From Flavicella sp965243265 (GTDB lineage: Bacteria > Bacteroidota > Bacteroidia > Flavobacteriales > Flavobacteriaceae): a stretch of DNA of 64,000 bases. Below are positions 25,924-35,545 of the stretch, piece after piece. Numbering within the stretch: position 1 is the stretch's first letter; each line of letters starts with the position of its first letter. The translations under genes were made by a program, and so were the position numbers. The notes beneath the pieces were generated by a model. That model was not told where the DNA came from, did no database searches, and worked only from the letters and a program-made list of their open reading frames with translations. The DNA lies in assembly GCA_965243265.1 (NCBI GenBank), contig CBDEUL010000005.1, positions 1 through 64,000 of the forward strand, in the 5' to 3' direction.

Positions 25924-27048
25924 TTATAATAATTTCTTCAATGCGTTTACAAACACGTCAATATCTTCTTTTGTAACATTTAAAGGAGGTAAAATTCTCA
26001 GTAAATTTTTATTCATTGCTCCTCCTGTAAATATTTTTTCATCATAAATTAACTTCTTACGTAGTTCTCCCACTTCAAAGTCCAATTCCAAACCTAGCAT
26101 CAACCCTTTTCCTTTGATTTGTTTTACTCCATTTAAACTGGCTACTTCTTTTTTGAAATATTCTGAAACTTCATTTACGTTGTTTATGATTTTTTCTTGT
26201 TCAATAACATCTAACACTGCAATTGCTGAAGCACATGCTAAATGACTTCCTCCAAAAGTAGTCCCCAACATTCCGTATTTCGCTTTGATATGCTCTCCTA
26301 TTAAAACGCCTCCAATAGGAAATCCATTCCCCATACCTTTGGCTGTTGTAATAATATCTGGTTTGATATTATGGTGTTGAAATGCAAAAAACTTTCCACT
26401 TCTTCCATACCCTGATTGAATTTCATCTAGTATTAAAACAACTTCATACTTTTTACACAAAGCTTCTAATGCTTTGAAAAACGCTGGGGTCCCTTCGTCT
26501 AAACCTCCAACTCCTTGAATTCCTTCTATAATTACTGAAGAAACATCTCCTTTCTTTAACTCAGCTTCTAATACCTCAACATCATTCAATGGTAAAATAG
26601 TAACTGGATTGTGTGCATTGATTGGTGCAATGATGTTTTTATTATCTGTTACAGCTACTGCTGCCGATGTTCTTCCATGGAATCCACTTGAAAAAGAAAT
26701 TACTCTTGATTTTCCATTGTAAAAAGAAGCTACTTTTAATGCGTTTTCATTCGCCTCTGCTCCCGAACTTACCAAAAATAAATTGTAATCTTCACAATCA
26801 GATACTTTCCCTAATTTTTCAGCTAATTCTACTTGTAACGGATTTTGAATTGCATTGGAATAAAACCCAATCTTACTCAATTGCTCTGCAAGTGTTTTTA
26901 CATAATACGGGTGTTTGTGTCCTATTGAAATTACTCCATGACCTCCATATAGGTCTAAGTATTTCTCATTTTTATCATCCCAAACATAACATCCGTCTGC
27001 TTTTACAGGTGTTACATCGTATAAAGGGTATACATCAAATAGTTTCAT
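25924..27048 (-). CDS. argD: N-acyl-ornithine aminotransferase (class III)
   Basis: PLP-dependent aminotransferase that converts N-acylglutamate semialdehyde to N-acylornithine. 374 aa. The PLP lysine is Lys237 in TTAKGMGNGFPIGG. Other family segments are VSSGAEANENALK, SGFHGRTSAA and LILDEIQSGYGRSG. Position between argC and argF' fits the pathway. A possible weak terminator hairpin precedes it and a strong one follows it, suggesting graded expression along the cluster. Confidence 0.94.
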   Translation of the reverse strand: MKLFDVYPLYDVTPVKADGCYVWDDKNEKYLDLYGGHGVISIGHKHPYYVKTLAEQLSKIGFYSNAIQNPLQVELAEKLGKVSDCEDYNLFLVSSGAEANENALKVASFYNGKSRVISFSSGFHGRTSAAVAVTDNKNIIAPINAHNPVTILPLNDVEVLEAELKKGDVSSVIIEGIQGVGGLDEGTPAFFKALEALCKKYEVVLILDEIQSGYGRSGKFFAFQHHNIKPDIITTAKGMGNGFPIGGVLIGEHIKAKYGMLGTTFGGSHLACASAIAVLDVIEQEKIINNVNEVSEYFKKEVASLNGVKQIKGKGLMLGLELDFEVGELRKKLIYDEKIFTGGAMNKNLLRILPPLNVTKEDIDVFVNALKKLL

Positions 27049-27110
27049 TTTTTATTGGTATTTACTAGTTACTCTTTTAGTACAAGAGTTCCAACTGAAT
27101 ATTATTAAAA

Positions 27111-27144
27111 AAGCCGCACAAAATTATACTATTCTGAACGGCTT
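27111..27144 (-). terminator. Weak hairpin, possible attenuating terminator between argC and argD
   Basis: A 6-bp stem AAGCCG/CGGCTT with a 22-nt loop, followed on the minus strand by a T-rich tract. The stem is short, so activity is uncertain. Confidence 0.4.
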
Positions 27145-27167
27145 GTATTTTTTTAATCGCAATGCGA

Positions 27168-28145
27168 TTAGAATGCTGTTCCTTTTAAATTTAACCCTTC
27201 TGTTTCTTCGTATCCAAAAATTAAATTCATGTTTTGAATTGCTTGTCCAGAAGCTCCTTTTAAGAGGTTGTCTATTGCTGAATAAATCAACAAATTATCT
27301 CCGTGTTTGATTAATGAAATAGCACATTTATTTGTATTTACAACTTGTTTCATACTTACTGGCACATCTGTAAGGTGTACAAATGGTGCATCTGCATAAA
27401 AATCTCTATACAATTCTTTTGCTTCTTCAAGTGTTCCTTCAAATTTTGTATAAACAGATGCAAATATTCCACGGCTAAAGTTCCCTCTATTTGGAATAAA
27501 AAACAACTCTCCTGCTTTTGAACCTTGTAATAACTCTAAGGTTTCTCCTATTTCACCTAAATGTTGATGGGTAAAAGGTTTGTATACCGAAAAATTATTA
27601 TCTCGCCAAGGGAAATGAGATGTTGGACTTGGAGACACTCCTGCTCCTGTTGCTCCTGTTGTTGCATTGATATGTATATCGTTTGCTAACTTTTTAGCTT
27701 TTGCTAATGGTAGCAATGCAAATTGAATACAGGTTGCAAAACACCCTGGATTTGCTATATAATTTGCTTTTTGTATAGCTTCTTTACTTACTTCTGGCAA
27801 TCCATACACAAAATCTTTTCCTTCAAAATTAGCATCTGCATTTAAACGGAAGTCATTTGATAAATCAATGATTCTAGTTGTGTCAGAAAAAGTATTGTTT
27901 TGTAAAAATGCTGTAGAATTTCCATGTCCTAAACATAAAAACAACACATCTACATCTGGATTGATTGTATCTGTAAAATCTTGCTCTGTTTCTCCTAACA
28001 AATCTGCATGTACTGCATACAGTTTATTCCCTGCATTGGATGTGCTATACACAAAATCTAACGCTACTTTTGTATGGTTGATAATTAGTCTTATCAATTC
28101 TCCTGCAGTATACCCTGCTCCTCCTACTATTCCTGCTTTTATCAT
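27168..28145 (-). CDS. argC: N-acyl-gamma-glutamyl-phosphate reductase
   Basis: NADPH-dependent reduction of N-acylglutamyl phosphate to the semialdehyde. I take the ATG at 28145 (325 aa, MIKAGIVGGAGYTAGEL), because the Rossmann glycine motif starts immediately after it and the 12-residue extension to 28181 is not conserved in character. The catalytic cysteine is Cys135 in ANPGCFATC. It lies 80 bp downstream of argG. Confidence 0.95.
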   Translation of the reverse strand: MIKAGIVGGAGYTAGELIRLIINHTKVALDFVYSTSNAGNKLYAVHADLLGETEQDFTDTINPDVDVLFLCLGHGNSTAFLQNNTFSDTTRIIDLSNDFRLNADANFEGKDFVYGLPEVSKEAIQKANYIANPGCFATCIQFALLPLAKAKKLANDIHINATTGATGAGVSPSPTSHFPWRDNNFSVYKPFTHQHLGEIGETLELLQGSKAGELFFIPNRGNFSRGIFASVYTKFEGTLEEAKELYRDFYADAPFVHLTDVPVSMKQVVNTNKCAISLIKHGDNLLIYSAIDNLLKGASGQAIQNMNLIFGYEETEGLNLKGTAF

Positions 28146-28225
28146 TATAATCAGTCTTAAATTGAAAAGTTTCAAAGTCAAAATTCAACTCTTACAACTT
28201 TCTATTACTACTATTTGCTTACTGC

Positions 28226-29422
28226 TTATGCGTCTAACAAATCTTTATTTACATGGTAGAAAATTTTATTTTGCATACCATAAATTTTAATAAATCCTTT
28301 TGCATCTTCAGAACTCCACGCATTGTTTTCTTCTCCATAATCTGCAAATCCTGATGACATTAAATCAAACTCAGAATCAATTCCTGTTACCATAAAATGA
28401 TATGGGCGTAACGTTACAAAAACATCTCCTGTAACTGTTTTTTGAGAGTCTTCTAAAAACTTTTCTATGTTACGCATTAATGGCTCTAAATACTGCCCAT
28501 CATGAAAATACGTCCCATAAGTATTTGCTAAAGGCTCTTTTGTTAATTGCTGCGCCTTAGACAATGTATGTTTTTCTAATAGGTGATGTGCTTTGATAAT
28601 AACTGTTGCTGCGGCAGCTTCAAATCCTACACGTCCTTTAATTCCTACAATTGTATCTCCAACATGGGTATCTCTACCTATTGCAAATTGTGATGCAATT
28701 GCCTCTAATTTTAAAATATTGTTTACTGGTGTATCTTTTTCCCCATTGAAACCTACAAATTCTCCTTTTTCAAAAGTTAAGGTTACTTGCTCTTCGTCGT
28801 TTCTTTTTAGTTGACTTGGGTATGCAGACTCTGGCAATGGTTTTTGAGATGCCAATGTTTCTACTCCTCCTACCGAAGTTCCCCAAATACCTTTATTAAT
28901 AGAGTATTTAGATTTTTCCCAGTTCATATCTACACCGTGTTTTACGAGGTAATCAATTTCTGTTTGACGTGCCAGTTTTAAATCACGGATAGGTGTAATA
29001 ATTTCAATTTCTGGTGCTATTGTTTGGAAAATCATATCAAAACGAACTTGATCGTTCCCTGCTCCTGTACTTCCATGTGCTATATAGGTAGCATCTATAC
29101 TTTTAGCATATTTTACCACTTCTATAGATTGAAAAACACGCTCTGCACTTACAGATAATGGGTATGTATTGTTTTTTAAAACATTACCATATACCATATA
29201 TTTAATCGCTTTTGAATAGTAATCTTCCAGTATGTTTTTGTTGGTATGTGATGTTACTCCCATATCATAAGCTTTCGCTTCTACCACTTTCAATTCTTCT
29301 TCAGTAAAACCTCCTGTATTTACCAAAATACTGTGAACTTCTAACTTTAACTCATTGATCAAATATTTTACACAGTATGATGTGTCTAATCCTCCACTAT
29401 ATGCTAGTACTACTTTTTTCAT
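28226..29422 (-). CDS. argG: Argininosuccinate synthase
   Basis: ATP-dependent condensation of citrulline and aspartate. 398 aa with the N-terminal ATP pyrophosphatase motif AYSGGLDTS (residues 7-15), HGSTGAGNDQVRF in the citrulline/aspartate site, and KSKYSINKGIWGTSVGG. It is the second gene of the cluster after the GNAT gene. A -7-like box (TATCTTTG, minus strand, 29471-29464) lies 42 bp upstream, so an internal promoter is possible. Confidence 0.96.
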   Translation of the reverse strand: MKKVVLAYSGGLDTSYCVKYLINELKLEVHSILVNTGGFTEEELKVVEAKAYDMGVTSHTNKNILEDYYSKAIKYMVYGNVLKNNTYPLSVSAERVFQSIEVVKYAKSIDATYIAHGSTGAGNDQVRFDMIFQTIAPEIEIITPIRDLKLARQTEIDYLVKHGVDMNWEKSKYSINKGIWGTSVGGVETLASQKPLPESAYPSQLKRNDEEQVTLTFEKGEFVGFNGEKDTPVNNILKLEAIASQFAIGRDTHVGDTIVGIKGRVGFEAAAATVIIKAHHLLEKHTLSKAQQLTKEPLANTYGTYFHDGQYLEPLMRNIEKFLEDSQKTVTGDVFVTLRPYHFMVTGIDSEFDLMSSGFADYGEENNAWSSEDAKGFIKIYGMQNKIFYHVNKDLLDA

Positions 29423-29521
29423 GAATGTTCTTTTATTTAGATCAGTCTTCTAATTTTCATTACCAAAGATACGCACTGAAAACAAAAAAACTCTATATTA
29501 AATCCTTAGAATTAAAAATAA

Positions 29522-30124
29522 TTAGCTCTCTTTTGAGAACCTTCTTAAGCTCTTTTCTAAGAAATCATTTACATAATATTTATAATGCAACTCATCTCTC
29601 AATTTACCCAACTTTTCTAACTCCTTTACCAATGTTGGAGATATTTCTGACAACAAAACTCTTTTCATTCCTAAAAACTCATTATTGTAATGAACCTTAG
29701 ATGCTTTGGCTATAGAAATTAAATAGCTATTAGAAAACCTAGCTGTTAATTCATACATTAACAACAATCCTAAATCGTACTTTCTATGATTCGGATGTAT
29801 CCAAAGAGAAGAACGTTCGTATACCGAAGACTTTCTAAAAATATGTTTGTGGGCAAAAATATGACCTATTATCTCATCCTCCTTTTTCAACACAATACAA
29901 CCATTTTTTAAACGATTGATAATCATATCTCTATCTGCAAAATATAAAGATGGTAACTCTTTTGATCTGCCTGAAATTTCTTCTAAATCTTGTGGAGAGA
30001 GCTCGTAAGTAAATTCTATTTTTATAGCGTTTTTTTTGCAATAATCTCTTGCTAGAGAAATCACAGACTCTATATCTTCTTGTTTATCTAAAAAATTACT
30101 AGTATTTGATGACATATAACGCAT
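29522..30124 (-). CDS. GNAT family acyltransferase, candidate N-acylglutamate synthase
   Basis: 200 aa and the first gene of the arginine cluster. The GNAT core has a central strand GCIVLKKEDEIIGHIFAHKH, then SLWIHPNHRKYDLGLLLMYEL, the acyl-CoA loop region in a diverged form. No other gene in the cluster could make N-acylglutamate (no argJ or classical argA), so this is the likely first enzyme. Diverged GNAT proteins in the arginine clusters of Bacteroides have been linked genetically to N-succinylglutamate synthesis. Function here is inferred from gene context. The start may be 30124 or the ATG three codons later. Confidence 0.75.
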   Translation of the reverse strand: MRYMSSNTSNFLDKQEDIESVISLARDYCKKNAIKIEFTYELSPQDLEEISGRSKELPSLYFADRDMIINRLKNGCIVLKKEDEIIGHIFAHKHIFRKSSVYERSSLWIHPNHRKYDLGLLLMYELTARFSNSYLISIAKASKVHYNNEFLGMKRVLLSEISPTLVKELEKLGKLRDELHYKYYVNDFLEKSLRRFSKES

Positions 30125-30135
30125 AAAAATGAGCG

Positions 30136-30165
30136 CAAAGGTACGAAAAACGAACCCAACACAAA
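30136..30165 (-). promoter_or_regulatory. Promoter of the arginine cluster
   Basis: On the minus strand TACCTTTG (30143-30136) matches TAnnTTTG, and TTTG (30165-30162) lies 18 bp upstream. It is 11 bp before the first ATG of the GNAT gene, so the leader is very short. No arginine-repressor-like operator was recognised in 30125-30396. Confidence 0.75.
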
Positions 30166-30396
30166 AACTTATTCACAAATCAATTCCGTTCATAAAAAAA
30201 CATACCTCACTGTACTAGAAAAGTTTACAATTAAAAATATTAGCTCCTTTTAAAATCTCATTTCTTGATTTCATTAACATATCTCAAACTGAATTAATTG
30301 CCAAACACAAGTTTCTTCAAAAAACCTTATCCATTATTTTAAATACAATCAACTCTCAAGCTAAAAATCTTTGGTTACTTTTACTAAAAAAATAAA

Positions 30397-31200
30397 ATGG
30401 ATTTTTCTAAAGTTAAAATGGTAGTTACCGATATGGACGGGACATTACTAAATTCTAACCATGAGGTTAGCAATCAGTTTTTTGAACTCTTTCCTAAACT
30501 AATAGAAAACAACATTCGTTTTGTTGCTGCTAGTGGTCGCCAATACGATAGCATTCTAGACAAACTACGTCCTATCAAAGATCAAATTACCATTGTTGGT
30601 GAAAATGGAGGAATTGCAAAACAGGGAGATAATGTATTGTTTACTTATGACCTGCCTTCTAAAACTCTTTTTGAAATTTTAGCTACTGCCAGAAAAATTG
30701 AAAATGCACATATTGTTCTTTGTGGTTTAAACTCTGCCTATGTAGAATCTAACAACGAAGATTTCATAGCTACTTTTAGTCAGTTTTATTCAAGCTTTAC
30801 CATTGTAGATGATTTAACTAAAGTTGAAAACGATACTTTATTTAAATTAGCTATTTACCATGAAAATTGTTCTGAAACATATGTATACCCACATGTAAAA
30901 CATCTTTCAGATTCTTTACAGGTAACTGTTTCTGGTAAAAACTGGCTAGATATTTCTCATAAAGATGCTCATAAAGGAAAAGCTATTGAGTTTTTACAAA
31001 AGAGCTTCGATATTACTAAAGAGGAAACCATGGCTTTTGGAGATTATAACAACGATCTTAAAATGTTAGAATTGGCAGATTTTAGTTTTGCCATGGAAAA
31101 TGCACACCCAAATGTAAAAGCTGTTTCCAATTACGAGACTAAAAACAATGATGAAAATGGTGTTGAGTTCATCATTGAAAAACTCATAAATCAACTTTAA
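30397..31200 (+). CDS. Cof-type HAD-IIB family phosphatase
   Basis: A 267-aa HAD hydrolase, probably acting on small phosphorylated metabolites. Motif I is TDMDGTLLNSN (nucleophile Asp12 and Asp14), motif II is in VAASGR, and motif IV is AFGDYNNDLKML at about residue 214. The long cap between motifs II and III defines the IIB (Cof) type. It stands alone on the plus strand, 18 bp from the convergent apt stop, with no hairpin between. Substrate unknown. Confidence 0.92.
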   Translation: MDFSKVKMVVTDMDGTLLNSNHEVSNQFFELFPKLIENNIRFVAASGRQYDSILDKLRPIKDQITIVGENGGIAKQGDNVLFTYDLPSKTLFEILATARKIENAHIVLCGLNSAYVESNNEDFIATFSQFYSSFTIVDDLTKVENDTLFKLAIYHENCSETYVYPHVKHLSDSLQVTVSGKNWLDISHKDAHKGKAIEFLQKSFDITKEETMAFGDYNNDLKMLELADFSFAMENAHPNVKAVSNYETKNNDENGVEFIIEKLINQL

Positions 31201-31218
31201 TATTACCTCCTTAAAACA

Positions 31219-31725
31219 TTAGTATTTCAAGACACTTTTTACCTCGTACGGTAATTTTTCTCTTCCTTGTAAAAAAGCCAATTCTATCAAAAAATTACAT
31301 TGTACAATTTCACCTCCTAATTTTTCTACAAGTTTACACACCGCCTCAGCAGTACCTCCTGTTGCCAAAACATCATCGTGTATCAAAACCCTTTCCCCTG
31401 GCAGTATGGCATCTTGGTGTATTTCTAAAATATCTGTTCCATACTCTAAAGCGTAAGATTCTTGTAGTCTTTTGTAAGGCAGTTTTCCTTGTTTACGAAC
31501 AGGCACAAAACCTGCGTTTAATTTTTGTGCTAACAAACTACCGAAGAAAAAACCTCTGGCCTCTATAGCAATCACTTTGTCTATAGGAGCCTTTACACCT
31601 TGCAACAAGTTTTGCAACATTTGTTCCGTGGCTTCAGCGCTATTTAACAACGGTGTAATATCTTTAAAAACAATTCCTTTTTTAGGAAAATCAACAACAT
31701 CTCGGATATACGCTTCTACGTTCAT
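31219..31725 (-). CDS. apt: Adenine phosphoribosyltransferase
   Basis: Purine salvage: adenine plus PRPP to AMP. 168 aa, a normal length. The PRPP-binding loop is VLIHDDVLATGGTAEA (residues 113-128), and the N-terminal FPKKGIVFKDITPLL and EARGFFFGS segments are characteristic of Apt rather than other phosphoribosyltransferases. It lies downstream of the MscS gene on the same strand (103-bp gap). Confidence 0.96.
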   Translation of the reverse strand: MNVEAYIRDVVDFPKKGIVFKDITPLLNSAEATEQMLQNLLQGVKAPIDKVIAIEARGFFFGSLLAQKLNAGFVPVRKQGKLPYKRLQESYALEYGTDILEIHQDAILPGERVLIHDDVLATGGTAEAVCKLVEKLGGEIVQCNFLIELAFLQGREKLPYEVKSVLKY

Positions 31726-31828
31726 TTTTTAAAATTTTAAAACAATATTGCTACAACAATCTAAATTTGATTTATCTTTTTCTTTTCCAAATCACAGCCC
31801 CAAAAAAGGAATGACCATCTGAAATTAT

Positions 31829-33448
31829 TTATTTAGTATCTGACTTAAAGTTTACCAATACCTCTTCAATTTTTTCAGCAATAACTGCTTCAGAAGTATT
31901 GTATTTCATATCTAAACTGGTTTTATCTGGAAATTGCTCTACCATAACCGTTTGAGAAGGAAAAGCAAATTCTACCCCCAAAGCTTTTGCTAAATTTACA
32001 ATGGCAATATGCAAACGGTGTTTTGACGATTGTTCTACTCCCCATTCTAAAGATAAAAAATAAGTATTCACCAATATTTGCAAAGCAGAATCACCAAACC
32101 CTGTAAATTCTACATTGTACGAATCTGTCAATGTTTCTGGATGTACTTCAATTATTTTTCGAACTCCTTTTACAAAGGCTTCAATCAGTTCAGGAGGTGT
32201 ATCATAACGAATTCCTAACACCGTTTTATATCTTCTGTATTTACGAAGTCCTTTATTATTGATTACTATTTCAGAAAGCTTACTATTAGGAATGGTAAAT
32301 ATAGAGGTATCTGCCGCACGAATTCTACTTGAACGAAATCCCACCTCTTCTACAGTTCCCTCTACACCTCCTCCAACAATCCAATCTCCTATCTGGAAGG
32401 GCTTGTCTAAGAAAATCATAAATGTTCCTATCAAATTCTTAACCGTATCTTGCGATGCCAATGCCACTGCCAAACCTCCAATAGATGCTCCTGCAATTAC
32501 CGTTGTAGTATCTACTCCAAAAATAGTTAGCATCTTTAGAATACCTATAAAAATAACCAACCCACGCAATATACGTTTCAAGATTGGCGCCAACTGATCG
32601 TCTAATTTACTTTCTGTTTTTAAAGCATAAGATCCATAAAGGTCCATTATTACTTGTATAAACTTTAGGAAAACATAAATCCACAATACCGTTTGCGCAA
32701 TATGAATTCCTTTTAACAAAAAGGAGTTTACTTCTAAAGAAAGTTGCAGAATAGGAATGTATTTTTCTACTAAATAAAACACCCATAACAATGCTACTGG
32801 TCTTGCCAAATTATGAAGCGATTCGTTTAGCGAACTGTGTGCAAAACGTATCAAATATTTTTCAAGTCCCTTCAACACCATAAATACAATTTTATGGAAA
32901 ACATAGTATAAAAGTACTGCCAAAACCAACAATACCGCCACCCCTAAATACTGCCACAATTCAACAGTCAATATCTTTTTATGTCCTATTCTTGGAATGC
33001 TATTTTTTAACAACTCTGTACCTAAAGGATATACCTGTCTGTAAATTTGATCAATCTTTTGGGTAGTTTCAATACTGTAATACCAATTCCCATTAATTCG
33101 TTCTACATAAACGTCAGGTAACTGATCTGGAAAAAGTATGTATCTATTTTTAGCTTCTATTCCATTTATAGAATCTAAATAATTTAAATCTTTAGGCAAC
33201 AATCCCATATTCACCCTTAATCCTTTTCCGTCTAATATTTGCTTTATTTTAACTGCTACAGTTTCCGCTTTTTCTTCATCAACTCCGTAAATAGTACTTG
33301 CAGATTTCACTACATCGTAACTATCTTCTTGCAAATAGAACAAGTGCGTATAAATAGTAGCATATGGAGTCTCTAAGTTTTTATTTGAAACTGATTGTCC
33401 AAATGCAATGGAACAAAAAAGAATACATAGAAATACTATTTTCTTCAT
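31829..33448 (-). CDS. MscS-type mechanosensitive ion channel
   Basis: 539 aa. A signal peptide (about residues 1-17) precedes a periplasmic domain of about 140 residues, then about five membrane helices (about 160-330). The last, pore-lining helix is glycine/alanine-rich (TTVIAGASIGGLAVALASQD), followed by the MscS beta domain (KPFQIGDWIVGGGVEGTVEE) and a cytoplasmic alpha/beta region. Channels of this family release solutes on hypo-osmotic shock. It lies 21 bp downstream of the ygiQ gene. Confidence 0.93.
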   Translation of the reverse strand: MKKIVFLCILFCSIAFGQSVSNKNLETPYATIYTHLFYLQEDSYDVVKSASTIYGVDEEKAETVAVKIKQILDGKGLRVNMGLLPKDLNYLDSINGIEAKNRYILFPDQLPDVYVERINGNWYYSIETTQKIDQIYRQVYPLGTELLKNSIPRIGHKKILTVELWQYLGVAVLLVLAVLLYYVFHKIVFMVLKGLEKYLIRFAHSSLNESLHNLARPVALLWVFYLVEKYIPILQLSLEVNSFLLKGIHIAQTVLWIYVFLKFIQVIMDLYGSYALKTESKLDDQLAPILKRILRGLVIFIGILKMLTIFGVDTTTVIAGASIGGLAVALASQDTVKNLIGTFMIFLDKPFQIGDWIVGGGVEGTVEEVGFRSSRIRAADTSIFTIPNSKLSEIVINNKGLRKYRRYKTVLGIRYDTPPELIEAFVKGVRKIIEVHPETLTDSYNVEFTGFGDSALQILVNTYFLSLEWGVEQSSKHRLHIAIVNLAKALGVEFAFPSQTVMVEQFPDKTSLDMKYNTSEAVIAEKIEEVLVNFKSDTK

Positions 33449-33469
33449 AAAACAAGCTATTTTAAATTT

Positions 33470-35509
33470 TTAACGTCTTTTTTTAGGTTTTCTTTTCTTA
33501 GAAAAAGACTTTTCTGAACTGTTTTTTTTATTTGATTTATTCTCTAGAACACTTACAAACTTCCCATTTTTACGGACTCCTTTAGATTTCCCTTTTCTCT
33601 TCCCTTTTGGGGTATCTACAGCATCGTCAAATGTGTTTTTAGCCCTAAAATCTTTTTTATTTTTTGAGAATTTAGGATTGTCTGGCAACAATCTATCTGC
33701 CAAATCTTTTCTTCCTACTCTCGTCAAGGTTTTACGAATCCAATCTTGATTTTCCTTTTTATACCAAAAAAAGAAACGGTGTTGTTCGTCTTTTTCTTTC
33801 TTTGTTTTTGGAGTTTTCATTTTCTCCAAAGTATATGGATGATAGCCACTGTAATAAATTACGGTAGCCACCGTCATTGGTGTTGGCGTAAAACCTTGAA
33901 CCTGTTCTAATTTAAAGCCCATATCCTTAGTTTCTGCTGCCAAATTAGCCATATCTTCCAACTCACTTGCTGGGTGACTAGAGATAAAATAAGGAATTAA
34001 TTGAAGGTTTAGTTTTTTACGTAAGTTGATTTTATCAAACAGTTTTTTAAACTGATGAAAATTAGAAAACGAAGGCTTACGCATCAACTTTAATACAGGA
34101 TCTGAAGTGTGCTCTGGAGCTACTTTTAAACGTCCTGAAACATGATTTGTAATCACCTCTTCTGTGTAATCTTCCAACTCTTTAGGGTCGGCATTTTTAT
34201 TAAATTCAGGCACTAACATATCGTAACGAATACCTGATCCAATAAATGACTTTTTTACTTTCGGATGCTTGTCTACAGATTGATATAAATCTGTCATAGC
34301 AGCATGTGAGGTATCTAAATTAGAACAGATTACGGGATTGATACAAGATGGAGCCACACATTTATCACAAATCTCCTGTACCTTACCTTTCATTTGATAC
34401 ATATTTGCTGAAGGGCCTCCTATATCTGATAAATATCCTTTAAAATCTGGCATATTAGCCACATGATCTACTTCTTTTAAAATAGACTCTTTACTTCTAC
34501 TTGCTATAAATTTCCCTTGGTGTGCAGAAATGGTACAAAAACTACATCCTCCAAAACATCCTCTATGGGTATTGATAGAAAACTTAATCATTTCAAAAGC
34601 AGGAATTGGTCCACGCTTATTATACTTCGGATGTGGTAATCGTGTATAAGGTAAATCAAACGAAGCATCAATTTCTTTTTCTATCATAGTAGGATAAGGC
34701 GGATTTATAATTACCGTACTTTCTCCTACATCTTGTAAAATTCTTGCTCCGTATGTTTTATTTGATTCTTGTTCTATTGTTTTAAAATTTGCTGCAAAAG
34801 TCTTTTTATCTTTTAAACAAGCTTCATGCGAACTCAAAATTTTATCTTTCCAATTTTTATTAACTGGTAAAGTTTCTTTTTTAGAACGAACTATTGAAGT
34901 TTGTTTTACAGTTGTTAAAGATTCAAAAGGCACTCCTTTTTGTAATAAAGTAACTACTTCTTTCAATGGTTGCTCTCCCATACCATATACTAACATATCT
35001 GCTCCAGATTCTACTAGCATAGATGGTTTTAATTTATCCGTCCAGTAATCGTAATGCGTTACTCTACGTAAAGAAGCTTCAATTCCTCCTACCAAAACGG
35101 GTACATCAGGAAATTTTTCTTTTAATATTTTACTGTAAACCGTAGCGGCATAATCAGGCCTAAAACCTTTGTCTCCATTTGGAGTATATGCATCTTTATC
35201 TCGTTGTCTTTTGCTTGCGGTATAATTACTTACCATAGAATCCATTACTCCAGAGGTAACCCCAAAAAACAATTTTGGTTTTCCCATTTTTGTAAAATCT
35301 TGTAAGTTATCATGTACCGATGGTTGTGGTACAATAGCTACTCGCAATCCATAACTTTCCAACAAACGTCCTATCACTGCAGGCCCAAATGAAGGATGAT
35401 CTACATAAGCATCTCCACTGAAGAGGATTACATCTAATGCTTCCCATCCTCTTAATTTCACCTCTTTATTTGTAGTTGGCAACCAACTTGACAATCGTAA
35501 CTCTTGCAT
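33470..35509 (-). CDS. YgiQ family radical SAM protein
   Basis: 679 aa with the radical SAM cluster motif CFGGCSFC at about residues 316-323 (HRGCFGGCSFCTISAHQG), preceded by a cobalamin-binding-like N-terminal region (VGGIEASLRRVTHYDYWTDK). The C-terminal 80 residues are extremely Lys/Arg-rich, which suggests nucleic-acid or ribosome association. The family's substrate is unknown. A TACCTTTG box (35521-35514, minus strand) lies only 5 bp from the ATG, so the transcript may be nearly leaderless. Confidence 0.92.
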   Translation of the reverse strand: MQELRLSSWLPTTNKEVKLRGWEALDVILFSGDAYVDHPSFGPAVIGRLLESYGLRVAIVPQPSVHDNLQDFTKMGKPKLFFGVTSGVMDSMVSNYTASKRQRDKDAYTPNGDKGFRPDYAATVYSKILKEKFPDVPVLVGGIEASLRRVTHYDYWTDKLKPSMLVESGADMLVYGMGEQPLKEVVTLLQKGVPFESLTTVKQTSIVRSKKETLPVNKNWKDKILSSHEACLKDKKTFAANFKTIEQESNKTYGARILQDVGESTVIINPPYPTMIEKEIDASFDLPYTRLPHPKYNKRGPIPAFEMIKFSINTHRGCFGGCSFCTISAHQGKFIASRSKESILKEVDHVANMPDFKGYLSDIGGPSANMYQMKGKVQEICDKCVAPSCINPVICSNLDTSHAAMTDLYQSVDKHPKVKKSFIGSGIRYDMLVPEFNKNADPKELEDYTEEVITNHVSGRLKVAPEHTSDPVLKLMRKPSFSNFHQFKKLFDKINLRKKLNLQLIPYFISSHPASELEDMANLAAETKDMGFKLEQVQGFTPTPMTVATVIYYSGYHPYTLEKMKTPKTKKEKDEQHRFFFWYKKENQDWIRKTLTRVGRKDLADRLLPDNPKFSKNKKDFRAKNTFDDAVDTPKGKRKGKSKGVRKNGKFVSVLENKSNKKNSSEKSFSKKRKPKKRR

Positions 35510-35545
35510 TTTGCAAAGGTACGATAATAAAAAGAAGTGTTTGTT

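Noticed and set aside
27154..27170. Short hairpin TAATCGC-AAT-GCGATTA over the argC stop as a terminator
   Set aside because: On the minus strand it is followed by A residues rather than a U tract; it is too short to claim a function.
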